A DNA stretch of 7,423 bases. Source: SG8-30 sp037443885. Lineage in GTDB: Bacteria; Pseudomonadota; Gammaproteobacteria; Steroidobacterales; Steroidobacteraceae. This document shows positions 1 through 5,513 of the stretch, in pieces. The DNA lies in NCBI GenBank assembly GCA_037443885.1, contig JBBINN010000149.1, positions 1 through 7,423 on the forward strand, written 5' to 3'. The notes under the pieces are model-generated. The model did no database searches and was not told the DNA's origin. It worked only from the letters and a program-made list of their open reading frames with translations. The position numbers were made by a program, and so were the translations under genes. Numbering within the stretch: the stretch's first letter is position 1; every line of letters begins with the position of its first letter.

Positions 1-594
1 ACGGCGCGCCACGACCTTCAGCGCCTCGCTGAAGCCGAACACCAGGCGCTGTGCCGCCTCGATGCCGTTCTGCTCCTCGAACCGCGCGAGGCCGTTCAGG
101 CCGACGCACAGCACGCTGAGGTCGCCGCCGAACCGCTCCGTGCGCAGCAGCTCGTCGTTCAATCGGGCGAGCAGCCCCGAGCGGTTCAGCAGTCCGCTCT
201 CCGGATCCGTCGTCATCACCATCGCCAGCCGACGCCGGCTCCGGCTCAGCTCCGCGGCGAGCCACGCCGGAACGGCATACGCGCAGAGGGTTGCGACGAA
301 GCTCCACGTCAGCACGATGATCCCGGGGCGCGGCATGAAGGCCGTGTCCACGACCGTGACGGCAATGGACGCAAACAGCGCGAGCGCGAGGCCGCCGCGG
401 GTCCCGTAGTGCCAGGCGATCGTGGCCACTACGGGCAGCAGGGCGGGCTCGGCCCGCCAGGCGCCGTAGGCAGCCCAGTCGACCGCACTGAACGCGAGTA
501 TCCACGCCATCGCAAGCACCAGCGGGTAGCGCGGCCGCCCGGGCACCAGTTCCGTGGACTCCACTGCCTGCATCGCGCCCTCCCGGCCCGACAT
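1..594 (-). CDS. Membrane-anchored GGDEF-type protein, partial (N-terminal 198 residues), degenerate cyclase domain
   Basis: The reading frame is open from an ATG at 594 to the left edge, giving 198 residues without the C-terminus. GAGG (601-604) sits six bases before this ATG, supporting the start; an ATG at codon 8 is an alternative. Hydrophobic stretches at about residues 24-43, 51-82 and 91-114 suggest three or four membrane helices. A basic patch (SRSRRR, 118-122) then leads to DPESGLLNR (130-138), which matches the family entry motif DxLTGLxNR. The core strand that normally reads DxDxFK is here VGLNGLA (164-170), so the first metal-binding Asp is Gly165 and the second is Asn167. GGDEF proteins make cyclic di-GMP at the inner membrane, but this substitution makes cyclase activity doubtful; it may be a degenerate sensor or scaffold. 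The GG(D/E)EF loop itself lies outside the window. The gene is downstream of the ABM gene on the same strand, 100 bp away, and has no evident link to the catabolic genes. Confidence 0.85.
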   Translation of the reverse strand, partial: MSGREGAMQAVESTELVPGRPRYPLVLAMAWILAFSAVDWAAYGAWRAEPALLPVVATIAWHYGTRGGLALALFASIAVTVVDTAFMPRPGIIVLTWSFVATLCAYAVPAWLAAELSRSRRRLAMVMTTDPESGLLNRSGLLARLNDELLRTERFGGDLSVLCVGLNGLARFEEQNGIEAAQRLVFGFSEALKVVARR

Positions 595-644
595 GACCAC
601 CCTCGGTCAATATGTCAGCCGGCGAAGCCCGGGACTGCCGAACA

Positions 645-673
645 GCGCACAGTGCGCGCCGGCCGGGGCGCGC
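645..673. repeat. Two adjacent GC-rich inverted repeats between the ABM and GGDEF genes
   Basis: GCGCAC-A-GTGCGC (645-657) is a perfect dyad. It overlaps a second inverted repeat made of GCGCGCC (654-660), a six-base loop, and GGCGCGC (667-673). On the minus strand these follow the ABM stop codon and precede the GGDEF start. They could form a transcript hairpin acting as a weak terminator or attenuator, or the first could be an operator. Neither strand has a T run afterwards, so it is not a classical intrinsic terminator. A TTGACA hexamer on the minus strand (682-677) resembles a -35 box, but the -10 position falls inside the GC-rich hairpin, so I do not call a promoter. Short GC dyads occur by chance in DNA of this composition. 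Confidence 0.35.
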
Positions 674-694
674 TTCTGTCAAGTCAGCCGCAGT

Positions 695-1004
695 TCAGGG
701 CGCCTCGAACGGGTCGAGATACTCGCGCACGTACGGACCGTCGAGGCAGTCCACGATGCCCGGGCCGTGCTCGGCGAGCGCCGGCGAGCTCATGTGGGCG
801 TCTTCCGCGGCCTGGCTCTCGAAGGACTCGACGACGGCGTAGCGGCGCGGCNNNNNNNNNNTCGCGCAGCTTGAAGAACTGGTACCAGATCGTGCCGGGT
901 TCCGTGGCGTGGACGATCTCGGTGAGCGCCTTGCAGCGGCGGACGAACTCGGCCTCGCGGCCGGGCTTGACGGTCATGCGGGAGACGAACGTGACTCTCG
1001 GCAT
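695..1004 (-). CDS. ABM-fold (antibiotic biosynthesis monooxygenase / YgiN-like) small protein, interrupted by an assembly gap
   Basis: The ATG at 1004 has a good ribosome site, GAGGAA (1011-1016). The first 47 residues, beginning MPRVTFVSRMTVKPG and reaching TIWYQFFKLR, fit the first half of an ABM ferredoxin-like fold. After the N run, the second half continues in a different apparent frame: YAVVESFES, then AHMSSPAL with the family's conserved His, ending EYLDPFEAP before TGA at 697-695. Translating straight through the ten N gives a false arginine-rich tail. Known bases total 300, so any true gap that is a multiple of three, including zero, restores one frame. With no gap the junction reads FKLREPRRYAVV and gives 99 residues, the usual family size. 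Members are small dimers acting on quinols or aromatic polyketides without cofactors, or in stress roles; the substrate cannot be read here. It is divergent from the Rieske ferredoxin. Confidence 0.85.
852..861. other. Assembly gap of ten N inside the ABM gene
   Basis: Ten undetermined bases join two contigs. The run changes the apparent reading frame of the gene it interrupts by one base, so its length is a placeholder and not a measured distance. A true length of 0 or 3n is required to keep the protein intact. Confidence 0.98.
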
Positions 1005-1035
1005 CGTGGCTTCCTCGTCGCTGGCGGGCCGTCGA

Positions 1036-1064
1036 ATGCTAACGAGCGCGCCCGGAAAATGAAA
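1036..1064 (-). promoter_or_regulatory. Possible weak promoter for the ABM gene
   Basis: Reading the minus strand, TAGCAT (1041-1036) matches the sigma-70 -10 consensus at four of six positions. It lies 17 bp after TTTCAT (1064-1059), a poor -35. It sits about 30 bp upstream of the ABM start, inside the 133-bp divergent region 1005-1137. This is the most A/T-rich spot in that region. The call is tentative. Confidence 0.25.
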
Positions 1065-1076
1065 CCGCCGGGCCTG

Positions 1077-1103
1077 TTGCTTTCGCCGCCGCTCCGCTAC
1101 AGT
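1077..1103 (+). promoter_or_regulatory. Possible promoter for the Rieske ferredoxin gene
   Basis: TTGCTT (1077-1082) and TACAGT (1098-1103) resemble -35 and -10 boxes, although the 15-bp spacer is short. The -10 element is 34 bp before the ATG at 1138, giving a plausible leader of about 25-30 bases. Nothing else in the 133-bp divergent region 1005-1137 looks like a structured element. Confidence 0.3.
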
Positions 1104-1137
1104 TCCGGCCCGTCACGACCGCAGCGAAGACCGACAC

Positions 1138-1458
1138 ATGAGCGAAACCTGGCACCGCGTGGCCGCCGAGGCCGACATCGCCGAGGGCAGGATGCAGGCC
1201 TTCGACATCGGGGGCAGGGACGTCGTCGTCTGCCACAGCCGGGAAGGCTGGTTCGCGCTCGACAACATCTGCTCGCACGCCTATGCCCGGATGAGCGAGG
1301 GCCGCCTGCGCGGCTGCCGACTCATCTGCCCGCTGCACGGCGCGTCCTTCGACGTCCGCGACGGCGCGGTGCTCGGCGCGCCGGCGACCGCACCGCTCGC
1401 CGTGCACCGCCTGCGGCTGGTGGACGGCCACGTCGAGGTCGCCCTCGGCGCCGGCTGA
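1138..1458 (+). CDS. Rieske [2Fe-2S] ferredoxin, electron donor to a non-heme iron oxygenase
   Basis: This 106-residue soluble protein is the normal size for the ferredoxin component of ring-hydroxylating oxygenases. The cluster motif is complete: Cys45-x-His47 (ICSHA) and Cys64-x2-His67 (CPLHG), 16 residues apart, with F71-D72 following as is typical. Such proteins pass electrons singly from a reductase to the Rieske centre of the oxygenase large subunit in the cytoplasm. The start at 1138 gives the expected N-terminus; the ribosome site is weak (GAAGA, about ten bases upstream). No reductase adjoins it. A Rieske oxygenase large subunit lies about 5 kb away on the same strand (6569) and could be the partner, but that is inference. 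NirD-like and biphenyl-type ferredoxins share the motif; the length and lack of a nitrite reductase favour the oxygenase type. The gene converges with the acyl-CoA dehydrogenase, 16 bp from its stop codon. Confidence 0.93.
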   Translation: MSETWHRVAAEADIAEGRMQAFDIGGRDVVVCHSREGWFALDNICSHAYARMSEGRLRGCRLICPLHGASFDVRDGAVLGAPATAPLAVHRLRLVDGHVEVALGAG

Positions 1459-1474
1459 GCCGCGATTCGGCGCC
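1447..1474. terminator. Inverted repeat at the convergent gene ends, possible bidirectional terminator
   Basis: GGCGCCG (1447-1453) and CGGCGCC (1468-1474) form seven-base arms around a 14-base loop. A smaller CGGC-TGA-GCCG hairpin (1452-1462) overlaps the ferredoxin stop codon. The repeat occupies the junction between the ferredoxin and dehydrogenase genes, where a shared terminator is expected. Neither strand shows a T run, so function as an intrinsic terminator is uncertain. Confidence 0.3.
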
Positions 1475-2635
1475 TCAGCGGCGCTGGTCGAAGCGCTTGC
1501 CGACCATCGCCGCGGCGATGTTCACCTTCTGGATGTCGATCGCGCCGCCGGCAATGCCCCAGCCCCAGGCGTCGCGCAGCCGGCGTTCCATGGGGTACTC
1601 GCGCGAGTAGCCGTAGCCGCCCATCAGCTGCACCGCGTGGCCGCAGACCTCGCGCGAGATCTCGTTGGCGAAGCACTTGGCCATCGAGGACTCGAGGATG
1701 GACGGCAGACCCTTCTCGGCGTTCGCCGCCGCGCGGTGGATCAGCAGCCGCGCCGCGTCCACCCGCATGCGCATCTCGGCGAGGCGGATCTGCACCGCCT
1801 GGAACTCGACGATCGGCTTGCCGAACTGCTTGCGCTCCTGCACGTAGGCGATCACGTCCTCGAGCGCGCCCGCGGCCTGCGCGAGCGCCATGGTCGCGTT
1901 GCCGCAGCGCTCCAGGTCGAAGGCCTCCATGAGCTTCTTGAAGCCACCGGCCGGCACGACGACGTTGTCCAGGGGTACCGCGCAGTTGTCGAAGTAGATG
2001 TCAGAGGACGGCACGCCGCGGAAACCCATCAGCCGCTCGCGCGCGCCGAAGGTCATCCCCGGCGTGTCCTTCTCGACGTAGACCGCGCCGATACCCTTCG
2101 GGCCCGGATCGTCCGACAGGCGGCAGTAGACCACGTAGCCGTCGGCGTGGCCGCCGCCCGAGCACCAGCGCTTGGTGCCGTTCAGCACCACCTCACCGCC
2201 ACGGACCTCGCCGCGGGTGGTCAGGTCGGTGAGCGCCGAGCCGGCGTTCGGCTCCGACATGGACACCGCGACCATCTTCTCGCCGCGGCACACCGCGGGG
2301 ATCACCCGCTGGCGCAGCGATTCGCTGGCGAAATGCTCGATGGCCCGCACCGGGCCGACGCAGGATTCGAACACCGGGAAGGCAACCGCACCGGAAACCT
2401 TGGCGAGTTCCTCGATCACCAGCAGCGCCTCGACGTTGCCGAGGCCGAGCCCGCCGTACTGCTCCGCGACGTTGATGCCGAGGAAACCCATCTCCGCGAA
2501 CTCCTGCACGAGTTCGTGCGGCGGCGCCTCGTCCTGCTCCTCGCAGTGCCGGGCGAACTCCGGCAGGCGTTCGCGGGCATACTTGCGTGCCGTTTCCTGC
2601 AGGGCCCGCTGCTCTTCCGTCAGGCTGAAATCCAT
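1475..2635 (-). CDS. Acyl-CoA dehydrogenase (FAD, ETF-linked), atypical active-site layout
   Basis: The 386-residue product has the full acyl-CoA dehydrogenase order: an N-terminal helical domain from MDFSLTEEQ; the beta domain with SEPNAGSALTD (127-137) and KRWCSGGGHAD (155-165); and the C-terminal helical domain with ERKQFGKPI (267-275) and QLMGGYGYSREYP (336-348). The ATG at 2635 is chosen because GGGAG (2646-2642) is well spaced and it gives the classical N-terminus; the frame extends to a GTG at 2683. Family members desaturate acyl-CoA thioesters with FAD and pass electrons to ETF. The usual C-terminal catalytic motif YEG is here IAGGAIDIQ (361-369), so that glutamate is absent. A glutamate does occur at Glu242 in FDLER, the helix-G position used by isovaleryl- and long-chain acyl-CoA dehydrogenases. 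The motif ends in GSA where GSD is common. It is divergent from a CoA-transferase that may supply its thioester. Substrate unknown; a non-dehydrogenating variant is possible. Confidence 0.93.
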   Translation of the reverse strand: MDFSLTEEQRALQETARKYARERLPEFARHCEEQDEAPPHELVQEFAEMGFLGINVAEQYGGLGLGNVEALLVIEELAKVSGAVAFPVFESCVGPVRAIEHFASESLRQRVIPAVCRGEKMVAVSMSEPNAGSALTDLTTRGEVRGGEVVLNGTKRWCSGGGHADGYVVYCRLSDDPGPKGIGAVYVEKDTPGMTFGARERLMGFRGVPSSDIYFDNCAVPLDNVVVPAGGFKKLMEAFDLERCGNATMALAQAAGALEDVIAYVQERKQFGKPIVEFQAVQIRLAEMRMRVDAARLLIHRAAANAEKGLPSILESSMAKCFANEISREVCGHAVQLMGGYGYSREYPMERRLRDAWGWGIAGGAIDIQKVNIAAAMVGKRFDQRR

Positions 2636-2685
2636 CGCATGCTCCCGTAGGCTCGCTGTCCAGTCACCGACCCGAAGGTCCACCC
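2636..2685. promoter_or_regulatory. Compact 50-bp divergent region between dehydrogenase and CoA-transferase genes
   Basis: This short gap holds a ribosome site for each gene: GGGAG on the minus strand (2646-2642) and GAAGG on the plus strand (2674-2678). I see no convincing -10/-35 pair in either direction, so at least one promoter must overlap the opposite coding region. Such close divergence suggests shared control, but no operator can be seen. Confidence 0.4.
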
Positions 2686-3885
2686 ATGTCCGATTCCCGA
2701 CCCATCCTCGCCGGCATCCGCGTGCTCGACTTCGGCCGCTACGTCGCCGGGCCCTACTGCGCGACGCTGCTCGGGTACCTCGGCGCGGAGGTCATCCGCA
2801 TCGAGAAGCGCGAAGGCAGCGAGGACCGCTTCATCGCGCCCGTGTGCGCCGGCGGCGAGGGCGGCGTGTTCTTCCAGACCGCCTGCAACAAGAAGTCGCT
2901 CACGCTCGATCCGGCCTCGGACGCCGGCCGCGAAGTCACGCGCCGCCTGGTGAAGGGCGCGGACGTGGTCGTCGCCAACCTGCCGCCCGCCTCGCTCGCC
3001 GCCCTCGGCCTCGACTGGCCGACGCTGTCCGCGCTCAACCCGCGCATCGTGCTGGTGACCCAGACGGCCTTCGGCGACCACGGACCCTATGCGTCCCGCG
3101 GCGGCTTCGACGGCGTGGGCCAGGCGATGTCGGGTTCCATGTTCATCACCGGCACTCCGGGCCAGCCGGTCAAGGCCGCGGCGCCGTACGTCGACTATTC
3201 GACCGCGGTGCTCTCCGCGTTCGGCGCGCTCGCCGCGCTGATGGAGCGCAGCGTCTCCGGCCGCGGCCAGCACGTGCAGGCGACGCTGCAGGCGACCGCG
3301 CTGGCGGTCTTCGGCTCGCACCTGATCGAGCAGGGCGTCACCGGCATCAACCGCGTCGGCAGCGGCAACCGCGTGCAGACCTCCGCGCCGTCGGATGTCT
3401 TCGCCACCCGCGACGGCCATGTGCTGACCCACGTCGTCGGCAACGGCCTGTTCCGCCGCTGGGCGCGCCTGATGGGCGACGCCGAGCGCTGGATCGCCGA
3501 CCCGCGTTTCCAGTCGGACCAGTCCCGGGGCGACCACAGCGAGGAGATCCTCGCCCGCATGCGCGAGTGGTGCGCCGGCCGCACGACCGCCGCAGCCCTC
3601 GCCGAGCTCGAGGCCGCGGGCCTGCCCGCAGGACCCGTCTACACCCCGCAGCAGGCGCTCGACGACCCGCAGGCCGCTGCCATGGGTTTCTTCACGGCCG
3701 TCGCCGACTACCCTGGGTTGCCCCGCCCCGCGCCCGTGCCGGACCTGCCGCTGCGCTTCTCGCGCTCGCCGGGCGGCATCGAATCGCGTCCGCCGCTGCT
3801 CGGCGAGCACGCCGACGCGATCCTTGCCGAGCTCGGCTTCGGCGCCGGCGAGATCGCGGCGCTGCGCCAGCAGGGCGTGGTCTGA
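2686..3885 (+). CDS. Family III CoA-transferase (CaiB/BaiF/formyl-CoA transferase type)
   Basis: The 399-residue length is typical of the family. It opens with LAGIRVLDFGRYVAGPYC (8-25), continues with LGAEVIRIEK (32-41), and has the FFQTACNKKSLTLD segment (62-75) where members bind the CoA moiety. GGFDGVGQAMSG (139-150) and VDYSTAVLSAFGALAAL (169-185) follow; Asp170 aligns with the aspartate that forms the acyl anhydride intermediate in formyl-CoA transferase. LPAGPVYTPQQALDDPQ (313-329) is the usual late family motif. These enzymes move CoA from a donor thioester to a carboxylic acid without ATP. The ATG at 2686 has GAAGG seven bases upstream. It is divergent from the acyl-CoA dehydrogenase, suggesting that an acid is activated and then oxidised; the substrate is not readable. 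Its stop codon lies only four bases from that of the convergent GST operon. A lyase or racemase of the same fold is a less likely alternative. Confidence 0.93.
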   Translation: MSDSRPILAGIRVLDFGRYVAGPYCATLLGYLGAEVIRIEKREGSEDRFIAPVCAGGEGGVFFQTACNKKSLTLDPASDAGREVTRRLVKGADVVVANLPPASLAALGLDWPTLSALNPRIVLVTQTAFGDHGPYASRGGFDGVGQAMSGSMFITGTPGQPVKAAAPYVDYSTAVLSAFGALAALMERSVSGRGQHVQATLQATALAVFGSHLIEQGVTGINRVGSGNRVQTSAPSDVFATRDGHVLTHVVGNGLFRRWARLMGDAERWIADPRFQSDQSRGDHSEEILARMREWCAGRTTAAALAELEAAGLPAGPVYTPQQALDDPQAAAMGFFTAVADYPGLPRPAPVPDLPLRFSRSPGGIESRPPLLGEHADAILAELGFGAGEIAALRQQGVV

Positions 3886-3889
3886 CGGT

Positions 3890-4807
3890 TCAGCCGACCG
3901 GGTCGACACGGTAGCCCAGCCTGGGGAAGTGGATCACCACCTCGCCGACGGCATCGCCCTGCCGCCGGATGGCGATCTCCCCGGGAGTTGCGATCACGAC
4001 CTCGCCGTGCACCGCGCCGCGGCGCGTGTCGTCGGGCGAGACCTCGACCCGCTGGCCGGCCTCGAGTCCCTGCGGGTCCCGCGGGTCCACGTTGACCGCA
4101 GCGGTGGGTGTCGCGGCCCGCGCCTCGGCCAGCGCCTCGGCTGCGGCCGCCGGCCTTCGCCGGCCCTCGCCCACGGCTTGCATGCGCGCCTCCCACGCTG
4201 CCACCGCCGGCAGGCCTTTGAGCAGCTGCGCGGCGAGATCGGTGAAGGCGCCGCGCGCCATCCACACGAAGGGCCAGGCCTGGATGTCGGCGAGCCCCGG
4301 CGCCGCGCCGGCCAGGAAGGCGCGGCCGTCGGCGAGCTGCGCCTCGAGCAGCGCCGCGTGGGCGCGGAACTGCGACTTCGCATGGGCGAAGTCCTCCTGG
4401 ACACGGCCGAAGTCCACGTCCGGGAAGAGGTACTCGCGGTCCTTGCGGAAAGGCTCGGGCCATTGCGGCAGCAACAGCGCCAGCGCGAGCTTGAGGCCGC
4501 TCCTGAAGAACGCGTCGCTCCAGCGCACCAGCGCGAGCTCCAGGCCGCCGCCCGCCGGGAACAGCGTCGGCTGCGGGAAACGCCGCTCCAGCTCGCGTGC
4601 GATCAGCTGCGAATCGACGTAGACGTCGGCGCCCAGCTGCAGCACAGGCGTGCCGCGGTAGCCGCCCGTCAGCGCAACGAGGTCGTCCTTGGGCGGCATC
4701 ATCGGCGTCTCGACCCAGCGCCAGTCGAGGTTCTTCACGCCCAGCATGCCGAGCGCCTTCTGCGTGAACGGCGAGGCGTCGTAGCTCCACAGGATCAGTT
4801 CGGACAT
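3890..4807 (-). CDS. GST-fold protein with extra C-terminal domain, third gene of GST operon
   Basis: The 305-residue product has a thioredoxin-like N-domain (1-85) with D10-A-S-P-F14 at the glutathione site, cis-Pro54 in TPVLQ, and VDSQLIARELERRFPQP (64-80). An all-helical GST C-domain follows (about 92-212) with LADIQAWPFVWMARG (172-186). After an alanine-rich linker (about 214-237), a segment of about 65 residues includes AGQRVEVSPDD (250-260) and ends HFPRLGYR (293-300); classical GSTs of about 210-230 residues lack it and I do not recognise it. The N-domain active site has Ser12 in an SPF motif, as in serine or glutaredoxin-like classes. The substrate is unknown: conjugation, ether cleavage or deglutathionylation are all possible. 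The start at 4807 has an AGGAGGGGG site within the previous gene's end, and only four bases separate the two genes. It is a paralogue of the first operon gene, of identical length and about 60% identical over the first 84 residues by hand count. Confidence 0.92.
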   Translation of the reverse strand: MSELILWSYDASPFTQKALGMLGVKNLDWRWVETPMMPPKDDLVALTGGYRGTPVLQLGADVYVDSQLIARELERRFPQPTLFPAGGGLELALVRWSDAFFRSGLKLALALLLPQWPEPFRKDREYLFPDVDFGRVQEDFAHAKSQFRAHAALLEAQLADGRAFLAGAAPGLADIQAWPFVWMARGAFTDLAAQLLKGLPAVAAWEARMQAVGEGRRRPAAAAEALAEARAATPTAAVNVDPRDPQGLEAGQRVEVSPDDTRRGAVHGEVVIATPGEIAIRRQGDAVGEVVIHFPRLGYRVDPVG

Positions 4808-4811
4808 CGCT

Positions 4812-5513
4812 TCACCCCCTCCTCTGCGCGGCGCTCTGCTCGACCATCGCCGCGGTCTGCCCGTACAGGTGCTTGTAGCCCTCGCGGTCGGCGTGGCGTT
4901 CGTTGCCCAGCTCGAGCGCGCGCTGCACGGCCGGCCGCGAGGCGATGGCCTCGAACCAGCGCTTCACGTTGGGGAAGTCCTCGAGCCGCTGCCCCTGGCG
5001 CTCGTGCGGCTTGATCCAGGGCCAGGCGGCCATGTCGGCGATGGAATAATCGCCCGCGAGGTACTCGCGCTCGCCGAGCGCGCGGTTCATGACACCGTAG
5101 AGGCGGTTGACCTCGTCGGTGTAGCGCTTGATGCCGTAGGGCACCTGCTCGGTCGCGAAGGCGCGGAAATGATGCGCCTGGCCGGCCATGGGGCCGAGGC
5201 CGCCGACCTGCCAGAACAGCCACTTGAGCACGGCGTAGCGGCCGTGGACGTCGGCCGGCATGAAGCGGCCCGTCTTCTCCGCCAGCCACATCAGGATCGC
5301 GCCCGACTCGAACAGCTCGAGCGGCCCGCCGGGCGCATCGTGGTCCACCATCGCCGGGATCTTGTTGTTCGGCGCGATGGCGAGGAAGGCCGGGTCGAAC
5401 TGGCCGCCGCGGGTGATATCCACGAACACGATGCGGTATTCGAGGCCACATTCCTCGAGCATGAACGCGACCTTCATCCCGTTCGGCGACGGGTAGAAAT
5501 GCAGGTCGATCAT
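4812..5513 (-). CDS. yfcG: YfcG-type glutathione transferase / disulfide-bond oxidoreductase
   Basis: The 233-residue product closely resembles Escherichia coli YfcG (nu-class GST) along its length. Shared blocks as I remember the family are GGQFDPAFLAIAPNNKIPA (36-54), LFESGAILMWLAEKTG (67-82), LKWLFWQVGGLGPMAGQ (96-112) and YSIADMAAWPW (156-166). YfcG reduces disulfides using two bound glutathiones and has low classical transferase activity. Its residues Thr9 and Asn11 near the glutathione sulfur correspond to Ser9 and Asn11 here, a conservative change. Cis-Pro53 and the Glu69-Ser70 pair that bind the glutathione backbone are present. The ATG at 5513 overlaps the preceding gene's TGA as ATGA, so translation is probably coupled; the frame continues far upstream, but homology fixes the start at MIDLHFYPSPNG. 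It lies between the two 305-residue GST paralogues and presumably serves the same glutathione-dependent pathway. Confidence 0.93.
   Translation of the reverse strand: MIDLHFYPSPNGMKVAFMLEECGLEYRIVFVDITRGGQFDPAFLAIAPNNKIPAMVDHDAPGGPLELFESGAILMWLAEKTGRFMPADVHGRYAVLKWLFWQVGGLGPMAGQAHHFRAFATEQVPYGIKRYTDEVNRLYGVMNRALGEREYLAGDYSIADMAAWPWIKPHERQGQRLEDFPNVKRWFEAIASRPAVQRALELGNERHADREGYKHLYGQTAAMVEQSAAQRRG

Noticed and set aside
1637..2650. A 337-codon open frame on the plus strand opposite the acyl-CoA dehydrogenase
   Set aside because: Its product is low-complexity, rich in Arg, His, Ala and Leu, with no family features, while the opposite strand encodes a complete recognisable enzyme. Long antisense frames are expected at this GC content.
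2636..2683. A longer acyl-CoA dehydrogenase N-terminus from the GTG at 2683
   Set aside because: It would place the start within three bases of the divergent CoA-transferase start and adds 16 residues not typical of the family; the ATG at 2635 has a better ribosome site.
3886..3889. A terminator between the convergent CoA-transferase and GST operon
   Set aside because: Only four bases separate the stop codons, and I see no stable hairpin or T run. The small symmetry comes from the two facing TGA codons.
2172..3914. A 580-codon plus-strand frame spanning the dehydrogenase and CoA-transferase genes
   Set aside because: It runs antisense to one real gene and out of frame with the other, and the translation is mostly arginine-rich shadow sequence. 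Both underlying genes are intact in other frames.
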